Source of the DNA: Antilocapra americana
Taxonomy: Eukaryota > Chordata > Mammalia > Artiodactyla > Antilocapridae
Assembly: GCA_007570785.1 (NCBI GenBank)
Contig: ML664161.1
Coordinates: 11,229,029-11,293,028 of the forward strand
Reading direction: 5' to 3'
DNA: 64,000 nt
The position numbers and the translations under genes are program-made. The notes below the pieces were generated by a model. It made no database searches. It was not told the DNA's origin and saw only the letters and a list, made by a program, of their open reading frames with translations. Of this stretch, positions 1 to 9,839 are shown one piece after another (within the stretch, counting starts at the first letter, position 1; each line of letters starts with the position of its first letter).

Positions 1-563
1 GGGGGGCTCTTCCTGGGGAAAGCTACTCCTCAGTCTATCTCCGGTTAGCCCCCTGAGTTTGGTCCCTCAGGCTGCTCCGTTCCCTAAGCGCGCGGCCCTC
101 CCCTCCCTGAGCAGTCCGTTTTGGCTAGTGGGGGGTGGGGCGCCCGGGCCGCTGCTCCGCTGTGCCTTGCAGCCAGAGATGTACCTTGCAGGGCTTAACT
201 ATTAATCTGCTTTTACTCCCGGCTATCTTGCTCTCCAAGATTCACCACAGATCTGTCAGAGAGAATGCTCCCTGGTATTCGGAAACCTTTCTCCTCTTTT
301 TTTCCTCTTTATTCCAGACTCCCCTTCCAGGATGGATCCCCGTCCCCAACTCTTTGTCTCTCCCTTTACTTTTTTTTTTCCTTTTGTCCTACCTCCTCTC
401 GTCGGCAATGGGCCACCCCTCCAGATGCCCGATGTCCTCTGCCAGCATTCAGATCCTGTTTTATGGAGTTTGCTCGGCCTTTAAAAGTTCTTTTGGTATA
501 TTTATTGGGGAGAGAGTGGTCTCCCCGTCCTATTCCTCCGCCATCTTAGTTCCTCCTCCCTCC
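1..563 (-). mobile_element. L1 LINE, 5' end/5'UTR (antisense), continues off left edge
   Basis: Read on the minus strand, the block starts near 563 with a GGAGG-rich leader followed by AAGATGGCGG and a stretch typical of the ruminant L1 5'UTR (GGACGGGGAGACCAC region at about 511-535, CTGGCAGAGGACATC at about 430-445). The left 180 bases are GC-rich with several CpGs, unlike the AT-rich DNA to the right. Because the 5' terminus itself is present, the element is not 5'-truncated, and ORF1/ORF2 would lie left of base 1. The family is recognised from memory of bovine L1, so the subfamily is not assigned. Open frames on the plus strand here (135-590) are antisense noise. Confidence 0.75.
538..547 (-). 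promoter_or_regulatory. YY1-type site at L1 5' terminus
   Basis: The minus strand reads AAGATGGCGG within about 25 bases of the L1 5' end. In other mammalian L1s a YY1 site at this place sets the transcription start. The match to the core is exact; function here is inferred. Confidence 0.55.
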
Positions 564-1589
564 ATTTATTGTTATACCATAAATGATTGAGGATTGAAGG
601 TACAGATCTTGCATAAGTGTATTTGACAGAAGCATATTCTTTCAGGAGGATAACTTCAATTTTTCAAAGCAAGATGTGGAATTAAAAAGGTACAAAAAGT
701 CAGTGAAATGCAGTCAACAAATCAAAACATTTTGGAAAAGTTTTGATCCTGAGTTAATCATTTTGGTCAAATTACAACAAGCAGAATGCAAGATTATAGA
801 TCTGAGGACCCAAGATTGTATTTTTAACCCTCCTTGGTATTGCCTGTTGGAGTTTTTTTGGTAAGCAGTCATCTATATATTTGAAAACACCACAAATGAA
901 AAATCCCGTTATTTCTTTCAGTTAGAGGTTTTGGCATTATTTGTGTCAAGGGTCAAAATATCTTGTTGTTCTGGGTTGGTGATAGACATTCCCACTATGC
1001 CCAAGAGAATAGTGTTTCGGAAAACATGAAGAGGTGAGGCAGAATTTTTTTGGGGCAGTAGGGCTTATTTTCTCAGTCTCCCTGTTGTTTACAGGAGTGG
1101 CCCTATCTGCCTCCCCTTTTTGTGGTCCTTGTCAGTTGATTAATCAAAACCATAGTTTCCCCACCATTGTTTTATGCAAATATTTCAAAAATCTCTCTTG
1201 ATAATTGACCTCCTTCATCCTTGTTATCTTATGTTGAATATGATAAGACAAGGGAATTTATTCTTTTTACACCAAGTTACAGCTGCTTCGCCTTTTAACC
1301 TGGTATCAAAAGTAACTTTATATTTGATAGATAATATTTTAAAAGATATTGTATAAGACTTCTCTTGCTCGGATTTTTAAACACTGGAACAAAATTGAAA
1401 ATTGGATGTCGATACAAATTATCCAAATATTTTAAAAGTTGTCTTGAAAATTAAATTTTATATTTTATTCATTGTTTCACCTCATCAGTATTAGTAAACA
1501 AAGTTGAGGCTTATTAAATGCCAACAAAAAAATGCACAGTTTCATAAGTGCATAAAGCAGTGACTAAATTCTTTCAGTAGAATAATAAA
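564..1589. other. No recognisable feature
   Basis: AT-rich single-copy-looking sequence directly outside the L1 5' end. No frame longer than about 60 codons and no repeat family recognised. Confidence 0.5.
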
Positions 1590-1702
1590 ATTGTTAAGTT
1601 ATAAAGTTGTGAATTTAGTCTTCTGGGTTCAAACTCCAATACCACTCTTTCCTTGGATAAGCTATCTAACATCTCTAAACCTTCATGTCATCAACAGTAA
1701 AA
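1590..1702 (+). mobile_element. MIR SINE, left part
   Basis: The sense MIR core is visible: CTGGGTTCAAACTCC at about 1625, then a degraded 'accttgg...taac.tctctaaaccttc' segment. The element is interrupted at 1702 by an L1 insertion and resumes at 2136. Confidence 0.7.
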
Positions 1703-2125
1703 ATTCATTTGAATCAATTCTACTCAGATGGACCGAACTGGAGCCCATTATCCAGAGTGAAGTAAGCCAGAGGCAAAAACAACAATACAGTATATTAACA
1801 CATATATATGGAATTTAGAAAGACAGTAACGAGAACCCAACATGCGAGACAGCAAAAGGAACACAGATGTATAGAATAGACTCGTGGACTCTGTGGATGA
1901 GGGAAAGGGTGGGATGATATGGGAGAACGGCATTGAAACATGTTAATTATCATATGTCTAATCAATCGCCAGCCCAGGATTGATTCTCGGGGCTGGTGCA
2001 TCGAGATTTCCCGGGGGGAGGGAGGAGGGAGGGGGGAGGGAGGGGTTTCTGGAAGGGGAGCATATGTAAACCCATGGTGATATCATGACATTGTATGACA
2101 AAAACAATAAAAGGGAGGAAAAAAA
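1703..2125 (+). mobile_element. L1 3' end, 5'-truncated, inserted in MIR
   Basis: Begins with the ORF2 C-terminal region (tttgaatcaattct, then GAGCCCATTATCCAGAGTGAAGTAAG) and runs through the bovine-type 3'UTR (ACTCTGTGG...GGGATGATATGGGAGAA) into an A-rich tail at about 2114-2127. It is flanked by the 10-bp direct repeat aacagtaaaa (1693-1702 and 2126-2135), a target-site duplication. It carries a strong G-tract cluster in the 3'UTR. Confidence 0.88.
2013..2058 (+). other. G-tract cluster (possible G-quadruplex) in L1 3'UTR
   Basis: Successive G runs of 6, 3, 2, 3, 6, 3 and 4 separated by single A residues (2013-2045), plus GGGG at 2055-2058. More than four runs of three or more G with one-base loops satisfy the usual quadruplex pattern. 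L1 3'UTRs in several mammals carry such G-rich tracts. Confidence 0.7.
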
Positions 2126-2135
2126 AACAGTAAAA

Positions 2136-2320
2136 TGGACACAGTAACAGTGCTCTTCTCAAAGTTCTGTAGTTTTATTTTTGGTTTGTTTTGCTATTGT
2201 ATGTTGTGGTGGTATGATGAGAATGAATTGAGACAATGCGTGGAAACCTTTAGCACTATTTGACTGGAAGTAAGTATTCCACAAGTGCTAGCTGTAACTA
2301 CTTCAGTGAAATGCAAGGAA
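2136..2320 (+). mobile_element. MIR SINE, right part
   Basis: Continues the MIR broken at 1702: AAAATGGACACAGTAACAGTGC, then a GAGAATGAATTGAGACAATGC segment and the degraded 'ttagcac..tgactggaagtaagtattcc' tail typical of MIR 3' ends. Confidence 0.65.
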
Positions 2321-4158
2321 AACATTAAAAACAGGTTTCCATTAGTATCACATATTTCCTTTCTCCTCAGTTGCTGCTGGTACGGAATCCAGAGAGGTGA
2401 ACAGATTTCCCCTTCCTAGTAATACAACCACAGCAACAAAAGCAGTGACTGAGGAGAAAGTAGAACTAATATCTCTTCAAGAGGGCACCCCCTGGTTCAA
2501 CAGAAATTGTTCATTATCTGAAGGCTGTGAAGGATATTTATAGACTAAGAAGGATATTGGCTCATACTCTGAGGAATGACAAACTGAAAGACACTGAATG
2601 ATAGTCATTGTTCATCTTGAGATAGACAAGACACTTTGAGCCTGCCAGCGGTCTTCTGAGCAAAGCATCATAGACTATATTCTTTTTCATTCTGGCTCTT
2701 TGTATGTATTTCCTAGGTCCCTAAGAGGAAGACAGGTGAATTAGGAATTGTGTTTGGATTAGCTGTGCAAATAGAAAAGCATAGTCCATGATAGATAAAA
2801 TCACAACAGATTACAACATATTTCTCAACTCATGGTTCTGTAGTAGTGTTAGAATGAGAACTCAGTATAACTGTCAAACCATAATGAGTTTAGAGGATGT
2901 CTTGATGATCCTATGTGAAGGACAACTTGCCACTTGAAGTTGGTGGCACACCGGATGGATGGATCATGGAAATGGAAACTTCCTTTCTTCCTTCTGACAG
3001 GGCTTGTTTCTGATACTTGGATCAGCTAAATGGGACAAGACAGAAGTGCAAAGTTCAACTTGCACACTTAAAGACCTTTGGAGACTTTTCTTTACCACCT
3101 CAGGATTTGCAGTAAAAACACATTTTGTGCTTTTTTCCTTCTCTTGCAGAAAGTTCAGTCTTTAATAGACACGAATTTCAAATTCTCATGCAAGAATAAA
3201 ACATTGGCACAGAATATACAGACATTTTCAAAGATTGCTTTTCTAGTTTTTTTGTTTGTTTAGCTGGTTAGTTTATTTATGAGTGTTTATATTTTGAATT
3301 TTTGTTTTCTGTTGTCATTTCTGTTTTGCTTCTCTTGGACAAAATACCTCATCAGACTTGTCTGTGTACTTTTTAACAATTATCAAAAGTCTTATTCTCT
3401 CAGCTGAAATAATTGTAAACATTTCACTGTTGCTTTAATAATGCTCTTAAGGAAAGAAATATTCCTGTGTGAGTTGTTTTTTTAAATGAGATTTCAGCAT
3501 AAAATAGGTATAATCGTGAGTCATGTCCAAATCTTCATTATGGAAGTTGCTTGATTGAAAGATGTTATTCACCAGATTATTAGGAAGAAAGCTGGCCTAG
3601 AGTTTTATAAGATGTTTTGCAGACTAATGGAATTTTTATTTTAGAGTGGAGAATTTCTGTTTTAAAGAGAAGTGGTAGGCTATATTTTTAGGCCATCCTG
3701 AGGGAGTAATACCTGAGAAAGTAATTAGAATCAGTAGTTGGGAAGGATTGGGCCAGTGCTCAGGAATGATCTACATAATTCTGATATCAAAGGAGCTTCT
3801 CTTAGAGCCTTTCTAATGTTTGGGTGATTAGTCAGATATTTAAAGTGCATACATTTAGTTGCTCTCATCTAGAGAGAATGTTTGAAAGTGCAACATACAA
3901 AGAAAGCATTGCAGAGCTGCACAGTTTTCTAACTTGGCTCCTGACTAACAGAGGTCTTTGCTTCTGGCAAATTTTCTTTTTTTCCATTATTTCCATATCC
4001 GGATAATAGTGCCCCCTAAAACAATAGTTTCCATAAACCCTGAAAATTGAGTCTAAAATTTCCTTGTAGGATCATTATGGTCTTGTTTTGTTTTTTGGTA
4101 AGGATAAATTTGTTTAGTAAACGATTTTAGTTTAATGTGCTCAAGGGTGACTCTACTT
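2321..4158. other. No recognisable feature
   Basis: AT-rich intergenic sequence. I see no LINE, SINE or LTR signature I can name. Short open frames at 3078-3263 and 3824-4006 have low-complexity composition and no recognisable domain. Confidence 0.45.
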
Positions 4159-4236
4159 GCTGTGCGTGTGTGTGTGTCTTTGTGTGAGTTGTGTTTGTGA
4201 CAGAGAGCTAGAGTTGAGAGAGAGAGAGAGAGAGAT
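4159..4236. repeat. Compound microsatellite (TG)n ... (GA)n
   Basis: TG-rich run at about 4160-4195 with interruptions, followed by an uninterrupted GA run at about 4214-4235. Confidence 0.9.
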
Positions 4237-4559
4237 TTTTTTCAGTCTTCTATCTCCAACTAACCAAGTTGGACAATTACATAGTAGGTTCACAAGATAA
4301 GTACTCAGACTCTCTGTAATAAAAGTTTTCAAATTCCTCTATAGGACAATATGAATAATCCTACCTGTTTCTTAGATTTTGTATTATAACTTGTTATGTT
4401 CTAGAGACTTCCTCCCATTAATCTTCCTAATGGATTATTTTGATGGCAAATTGCTAAATAAGTTATCATCATAAACTCTTATTCATATATGGTATAGTTA
4501 GGCTTAGGAACAGTTTGTTTCAAAGAGTGATAGAATAATTGTTAGCAAACTTTTTATTT
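4237..4559. other. No recognisable feature
   Basis: Unassigned AT-rich stretch between the microsatellite and a MIR. Confidence 0.45.
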
Positions 4560-4785
4560 GTGCTTAGAACATGTCAGACACTATTCATAATGTTTTGAGA
4601 ATTAATACAGTCTTTGCTTTTGAGGAAGGAATTGCTATCAGTGCCCTTATTTTGCTGAAGGGGAAACTGAGGTGCAAAGAAATTTTTATATATATGCTTA
4701 AATTTACACAGCTATTAAGTGGCAGAGCAGAAATTCAAACCCACACAGTCTGGTTCTAGAGCTACACTCTTAATCAGTTGCTTTC
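4560..4785 (-). mobile_element. MIR SINE (antisense)
   Basis: Antisense MIR hallmarks appear in order: 'acatgtcagacactattc' at 4570, GGGGAAACTGAGGTGCAAAGA at 4662, ACACAGCTATTAAGTGGCAGAGCAG at 4708, and a 'cagtctggttctagagc' segment at 4747. The open frame 4571-4759 is a reading through this SINE. Confidence 0.8.
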
Positions 4786-5454
4786 CTGAAAGAAAGGGGA
4801 AGCTAATTTTTGTCTGGTAAGAAATGCTAGATTTTTATTTAAAAAAGTAAGGTAAAGACTTTAACCTCAGGCTAAGATTTATCCATTCAAACTAACGAGT
4901 CACCAATCCTTGGTATAGGCCTATCTTGGAGCATTTCATTGTCTAGTTCATGGAATTTTATGATTGCCTCTCACCTTTCTGGGAAAATGGAAGACAGATC
5001 TCTAGTTAAGTCACCCATCATGTGCTGCATGTCAGCACCCTGAAGAGTTATGATGGGTGAGGAATAACTGAGACCAATATTGAGGCTTGAGGAAAATTGC
5101 TGCCAGATGTTGGCAAAGTTCTGGGAGTTCTATCATGTTACATGTATGTTGCTGTTATAGTTTATGAATTAGTTTACAGATTTCTTGATTTTTCTGTGAT
5201 ATTTACATGACTATGGATGTTGAAATTTAGTGGTTCACTTATTTTAGATTGCAAATAACTAATAAGACTGACAGGGTTTCTTCTTTATTAAGTCTGCTTC
5301 TTGAGAGTGTAATTTAAAGGGAAAAAAACAGCTTATCAGTTTGACTATCTATGTCGAAGATAATGCTTTGATATAATCATTGCCAATTGCAATTGTTTGA
5401 TTATTACAATTTATTTCCTAAAGCTTTAATTCATCAAAAGATATAAAGGCAACT
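4786..5454. other. No recognisable feature
   Basis: AT-rich unassigned sequence between two MIR elements. Confidence 0.45.
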
Positions 5455-5630
5455 TGATGAAGTGGTTGTAACAAGGAACCATCCTTGTTTAAAGTCTGTC
5501 TTTACTACTTACCTTTGGTGCAACTATAGCAGCTTTCTTAGCCCCTTCTACTTCCCCATGAGGGTTCTTTTCCTCTACTGCAAAATGGAAATTATTTCAT
5601 GGGCATTGTTCAGAAGATTTGCAAAGCCTA
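5455..5630 (+). mobile_element. MIR SINE, degraded
   Basis: Sense MIR-like pattern: 'aaagtctgtctttactacttacctttggtgcaa', then 'ctgcaaaatggaaatta' at 5578 and 'cattgttcagaagatt' at 5604. Diverged, so boundaries are approximate. Confidence 0.55.
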
Positions 5631-5720
5631 ATCATCTCTGACCCTTAAAGGGTTATGCTGAGAATGATCCCAAGTCTAGGTAACTTTATTCTGACCATTA
5701 GAGGCTGTTCTTATTTCTCT

Positions 5721-5850
5721 GCCGCTGCTGCTAAGTCGCTTCAGTTGTGTCTGACTCTGTGCGACCCCTTAGATGGCAGCCCGTCTGGCTCCCCTGACCA
5801 CAGGATTCTCTAGGCAAGAATACTGGAGTGGGTTGCCATTTCCTTCTCCA
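5721..5850 (-). mobile_element. Bov-A SINE monomer (antisense)
   Basis: Antisense Bov-A: GCTGCTGCTAAGTCGCTTCAG at the start, then a GACTCTGTGCGACCCC segment, GGCAAGAATACTGGAGTGGG and TTCCTTCTCCA at the end. No tRNA head is present. Imperfect flanking repeats (gttcttatttctc at 5707-5719 and gttcttccttctc at 5851-5863, two mismatches) look like the target-site duplication. Confidence 0.9.
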
Positions 5851-5863
5851 GTTCTTCCTTCTC

Positions 5864-6174
5864 ATTCTTTACATATTTCACGTTACTGAGGACTGTAATA
5901 TACACTAGTATTTAGTGCCCAGCTTTTAGAACTAAATTGGACTGTGATTCTGACTCCTACTACAGTAGTAACCCAGACTAGTAAACCAAAGAAACGACTA
6001 CAGAGATAGTGATATAATGAACTAACTTCCATATGTGCCTGCTAATAACAGTCATGTAGGTTATACAGAGTTTCAAGTCCTTTCCTTAGAGATTCTTGTT
6101 TTGTAGGCCTAGAATGAAACATAGAAATATATGTATTTTAACCAGAGATTCAGATGATTTTAATAATAAGGCAA
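5864..6174. other. No recognisable feature
   Basis: Unassigned sequence between a Bov-A and a MIR. Confidence 0.45.
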
Positions 6175-6290
6175 GCATGGGAAACGTAAGAATGAGTTTA
6201 AGAGTTGATAGATCTGAGTTTAAATCCTTGTGCTACCTACGAGCTATGAAATGATTTAACTTTCTGAGAACTAGTTTATAAGTGTCTAGT
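6175..6290 (+). mobile_element. MIR SINE fragment
   Basis: Core segment GATCTGAGTTTAAATCCTTG at about 6211 followed by 'ctacctacgagct...atttaactttctgag', the sense MIR core order. Confidence 0.65.
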
Positions 6291-6672
6291 ACATCTGACA
6301 GTTGCATTTCTCTTGGCTTTGCTGATGGAGTCCAGAATAAGTGAACATTAGATGAATGGCCTCTTAGCATTTTCCAGTGGTGTGCTGGTAATATTAAACC
6401 ACCAGTTCTCCTGAAAAGCAGGCCCCATGTTTGCCCATTTCTGTGACGTAAATACACCCACGATTGCTAATCTCAGGCTACCACAATTCCATCACTGAGT
6501 GCGGAGTGGAGAAGAGCTGTGCACATTCAGCTTCTGGTGAGCTGGAAAGAGTTGTTTAGCATAAACCTCACTCCATTTTTCTCTTCTCTCTTTCCCTTTC
6601 TTCTCCTTGTTCCCCTTTTCTCTCTTGCTCTGAAAGTGAGATTAATTGTTAATCACTACTTCATATATTTTA
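6291..6672. other. Unassigned sequence with pyrimidine tract
   Basis: No repeat family recognised. 6575-6630 is a C/T-rich tract on the plus strand. Confidence 0.45.
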
Positions 6673-6680
6673 CTTTAAAG

Positions 6681-6880
6681 CAGGGGTCCCCAACCCCCAG
6701 GTCACCAGTTCATAGCCTGTTAGCACAGCAGGAAGTGAGTAGCAGGCAGGTGAGCGAATCTTCACTGGTATTTACAGATACTCCCCAATGCCCCAAAACC
6801 ATCCCTGCCTTCCACCCCGTCCATGGAAAATTGTCGTTCATGAAACCAATCTCTGGTGCCAAAAAGGTTGGGGACAACTG
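6681..6880 (+). mobile_element. Non-autonomous hAT (Charlie/MER1-type) transposon with perfect TSD
   Basis: Terminal inverted repeats CAGGGGTCCCCAACC (6681-6695) and GGTTGGGGACAACTG (6866-6880) match at 13 of 15 positions. The element is flanked on both sides by the identical 8-mer ctttaaag (6673-6680 and 6881-6888). An 8-bp duplication is diagnostic of the hAT superfamily. The interior resembles the mammalian MER1-type MITE (AGCAGGAAGTGAG near the left end, GTGCCAAAAAGGTTGGGG at the right), but at 200 bp it is shorter than the family members I know. It has no transposase. The family name is from memory; the hAT assignment rests on TIR and TSD. Confidence 0.88.
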
Positions 6881-6888
6881 CTTTAAAG

Positions 6889-7627
6889 GATATCTAACAT
6901 AAAATCTGGCTCTTAACAAATTTTTCTTTATGAAACATTTATTGAATATCTCCTATATTTGGAACTGGGAATGCCTAGAAGATTATTACCATTCAATCTC
7001 TGTGCTTTATATCTGCCGAGAAGAACAACATAGAAAATCATAGAAAATCATACCTCTTGGGAAAAAACGAGGATACTGCAAGTCAGTGGTATACATATTC
7101 AATTGAACTCCCCAGTGGGAGTGGAGTTCCCTTCTGCAAATCCTTCTCTCCACCTCACTTTCCTGCTATTCTCTCTTTTTTACTTTGTCCATTGTTTTGC
7201 TCTACTGGTTTTTCCTTTTATCTATGCATTGTCAACTTCCTTCTCCCTGCTGCTTTACTCAAGTCTCTCCCACCTTAAAAAATAACAACCACAAAAAAAC
7301 TGACATGACTCCTGGTTCTTTGCACTTAAAATTCTTAAGAGTAGTTGGCTCTCTCTGTCTTAATTTCTTCCATTTCCATTCTTTGGCCTTCACCCTCTGC
7401 CATTGGACTTCTGCCCTACACTTTAGTGAACCTGTTTTTGGTAAAGCTATGTTGCCAAATGTAGTAGGCATATCAAAGCTCTTGTCTTCTCTGTAGCCAC
7501 TGAAATTGCCAATCCATCCCTCAACAGTCTTCTCTCACTACTATTCACATTATTGGCCTGATCCTTTGCAATTTTATGACTATATATCTAGATTTGGACT
7601 TACTCACTAGATTTTTAAACACTATTT
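6889..7627. other. No recognisable feature
   Basis: Unassigned sequence. Open frames at 7057-7278 and 7185-7496 overlap one another, are pyrimidine-biased and show no domain. I do not call a gene. Confidence 0.45.
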
Positions 7628-7807
7628 CAGTGGTTTTGAAACTTTGGCATCCATTAGAACCACCTGGAGTATTTGTTAAAACACAGATTGCTAGACCTTG
7701 ATTCTCATCTGCTATAAGTCTTGGAGAGAGTGAACATGTTCATTTCTAACAAGTTTCCAGGTGATGCAGATCCTGCTGATCCAGGACCCACACTTGAAGA
7801 ATTGCTG
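7628..7807 (+). mobile_element. MER5A hAT-Charlie MITE
   Basis: CAGTGGTTTTGAAACTTTGG at the left terminus, GTTAAAACACAGATTGCTAG at about 7675, TTTCTAACAAGTTTCCAGG at 7743 and a degraded right terminus ending attgctg. Length and order match MER5A (about 189 bp). The flanking 8-mers agree at only 5 of 8 positions, as expected for an old insertion. Confidence 0.9.
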
Positions 7808-7935
7808 CTTTATCTACACCTTGGGCTCCTCTTTTATTTATTGCCTCTGTTAATTTGGCCTGTGATTCAGATCTGGACTTACTCTTTTCACTAAAGACAT
7901 TCTGTCTAGGTGAACTTATCCCTTTTCATGGTTGT

Positions 7936-8345
7936 GCACCAGGACCCAGAGACCCCACAAAGACTGAGACAGAACTGTGTTTGAGTGTCTCCTGAGGAGG
8001 TACAGGTCAACAGTGGACTGCTGCAGGGGCAGCGGCTCTGGGTGCAGTAGACCTGGGTATGGCATAAGCCCTCTTGGAGGTGGGCACCATTAATGCCACC
8101 ATATAATCACCAGAACTTACACAGTTCTGGGGAAACAGACAATTGGGGGCACAAACAAAACCTTGTGTGCTCCAGGACCCAGGAGAAAGAAGCAGTGACC
8201 CCACAAGAGACTGAGCCAAGCTTGCCTGGGAATGTCCAGAAGTCTCCAGTGGAGACATGGGCCTGCTCCAGGGTTGGGGGCACTGAATGTAGCACCACAC
8301 ATATGGTACCTTTTGAAGGAGGTCCACATTATCTTCATTATCTCC
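7936..8345 (+). repeat. Two diverged tandem units in the BovB 5'UTR
   Basis: The unit beginning CACCAGGACCCAGAGACCCC (7936) and the unit beginning CTCCAGGACCCAGGAGAAAG (8170) run in parallel through 'ccccacaa.agactgag', a 'gtctcc...gg.g' block, 'ctgctgcaggg/ctgctccaggg', 'cact/gcag', 'gaggtggg/gaggtcc' and 'attatctccaccata/attaatgccaccata'. They are similar in order but clearly diverged. Two-unit 5' regions would resemble promoter monomers. Confidence 0.5.
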
Positions 8346-8984
8346 ACCATAGTTTGGCCTCAGGTCAAAAAACAGGGAGGGAACAAAACCCCGCCCATCA
8401 ACAGAAAATTGGATTAAAGATTTACTGAGCACAGCCCTGTCCATCAGAACAAGACCCATTTTTTCCCTCAGTCAGTCTCTCCCATCAGGAAGCTTCCATA
8501 AGCCTCTTATCCTTCTCCATCAGAGGGCAAACAGACTAAAAACCACAATCATGGAAAACTAACCAATCTGATTACATGGGCTACAGCCTTGTCAAGCTCA
8601 ATGAAATAATGAGCCATGCTGTGTAGGGCCACCAAAGACAGACAGGTCATAGTGGAGAGTTCTGACAAAACATGGTCCACTGGGAAAGGGAATGCAAATG
8701 ACTTCAGTATTCTTGCCTTGAGAACCCCATGAATAGTATGAAAAGGCAAAAAGATATGACACTGAAAGGTGAACTCCCCAGTTGGGTAGGTGCCCAATAT
8801 GTTACTGGAGATCAGTAGAGTAATAACTCCAGAAAGAATGAAGAAATGGAGCCAAAGAAAAAACAATACCCAGTTGTGTATGTGACTGGTGATGGAAGCA
8901 AAGTCCGATGCTATAAAGAGTAATGTTGCATAAGAACTGGGAATGTTAGGTTTGTGAATCAAGGCAAATTGAAAGTGGTCAAAC

Positions 8985-9660
8985 AGGAGGTGGCAAGAGT
9001 GAACGTCAACATTTTAGGAATAAGCGAACTAAAATAGACTGGAATGGGTGAATTTAACTCAGAGGACCATTATATTTACTACTGTGGGCAAGAATCCCTT
9101 AGAAGAAATAGAACAGCCATCATAGTCAACAAGAATCTGAAATGAAGTACTTGGATGAAATCTCAAAAACAATAGAATGATCTCTGTTCGTTTCCAAGGC
9201 CAACCATTCAATATCACAGTAATCCAAGCCTATGCCCCAACCAGTAATGCTGAAGAAAGTGAAGTTGAATGGTTCCATGAAGACCTATAAGAACTTCTAG
9301 AACTAACACCCTAAAAAGATGTCCTTTTCATATAGAGGATTGGAATACAAAAGTAGGAAGTCAAGGAATAACTGGAGTAACAGGAAATATGGCCTTGGAG
9401 TACAGAAAGAAGCAGGGCAAAGGTTAATAGTATTTTGCCAAGAGAACACACTGGTCATAGAGAACACCTTCTTCCAACAACACAAGAGAAGACTCTACAC
9501 TTGGACATCACCAGATGGTCAATACCAAAGTCAGGTTGGTTATATTCTTTACAGCCAAAGATAGAGAAGCTCTATAGTTAGCAAAAACAAGACTGGAAGC
9601 TGACTGTGGCTCAGATCATGAAATCTTTAATGCCAAATTCAGACTTAAATTGAAGTAGGG
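8985..9660 (+). pseudogene. BovB apurinic-type endonuclease domain relic
   Basis: In active BovB this domain nicks the target DNA. Here the SELK part of the catalytic Glu motif is present at 9023-9034, but the next codon, normally Trp, is TAG (9035-9037). The segment that should encode the G-D-W-N motif near 9323-9345 is shifted by small deletions. The I-D-Y motif reads V-G-Y (9535-9543), so an expected active-site Asp is lost. The late S-D-H motif survives at 9611-9619. The reading frame changes more than once across the domain. The longest open piece is 9319-9564. The domain is dead. Confidence 0.85.
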
Positions 9661-9839
9661 GAAATCACTGAACCATTCAAGTATGGCCTAAATCAAATAA
9701 ATACCTTACGATTAGACAGTAGAAGTAAGAAATAGATTCAAGGGATTGGATATGATAGAGTGCCTGAAGAACTATGGATGGAGGCTTCTGACGTTGTATA
9801 GGAGGCAGGGATCAAGACCATTCCCAAGAAAAATAAATG

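Noticed and set aside
135..590. 151-codon plus-strand open frame at the left edge
   Set aside because: It lies antisense in the L1 5'UTR, is rich in Leu, Ser, Phe and Pro from C/T-rich DNA, and shows no domain.
6519..6902. 127-codon open frame, possible small secreted protein
   Set aside because: Its second half is the hAT MITE and the first half a pyrimidine tract; no gene context.
8007..8459. 150-codon minus-strand open frame
   Set aside because: It is an antisense reading of the BovB 5'UTR; several other frames are open in the same place, typical of repeat shadows.
8549..8962. 137-codon minus-strand open frame with hydrophobic stretches
   Set aside because: Antisense of the BovB 5'UTR; the apparent membrane segments come from A/T-rich composition.
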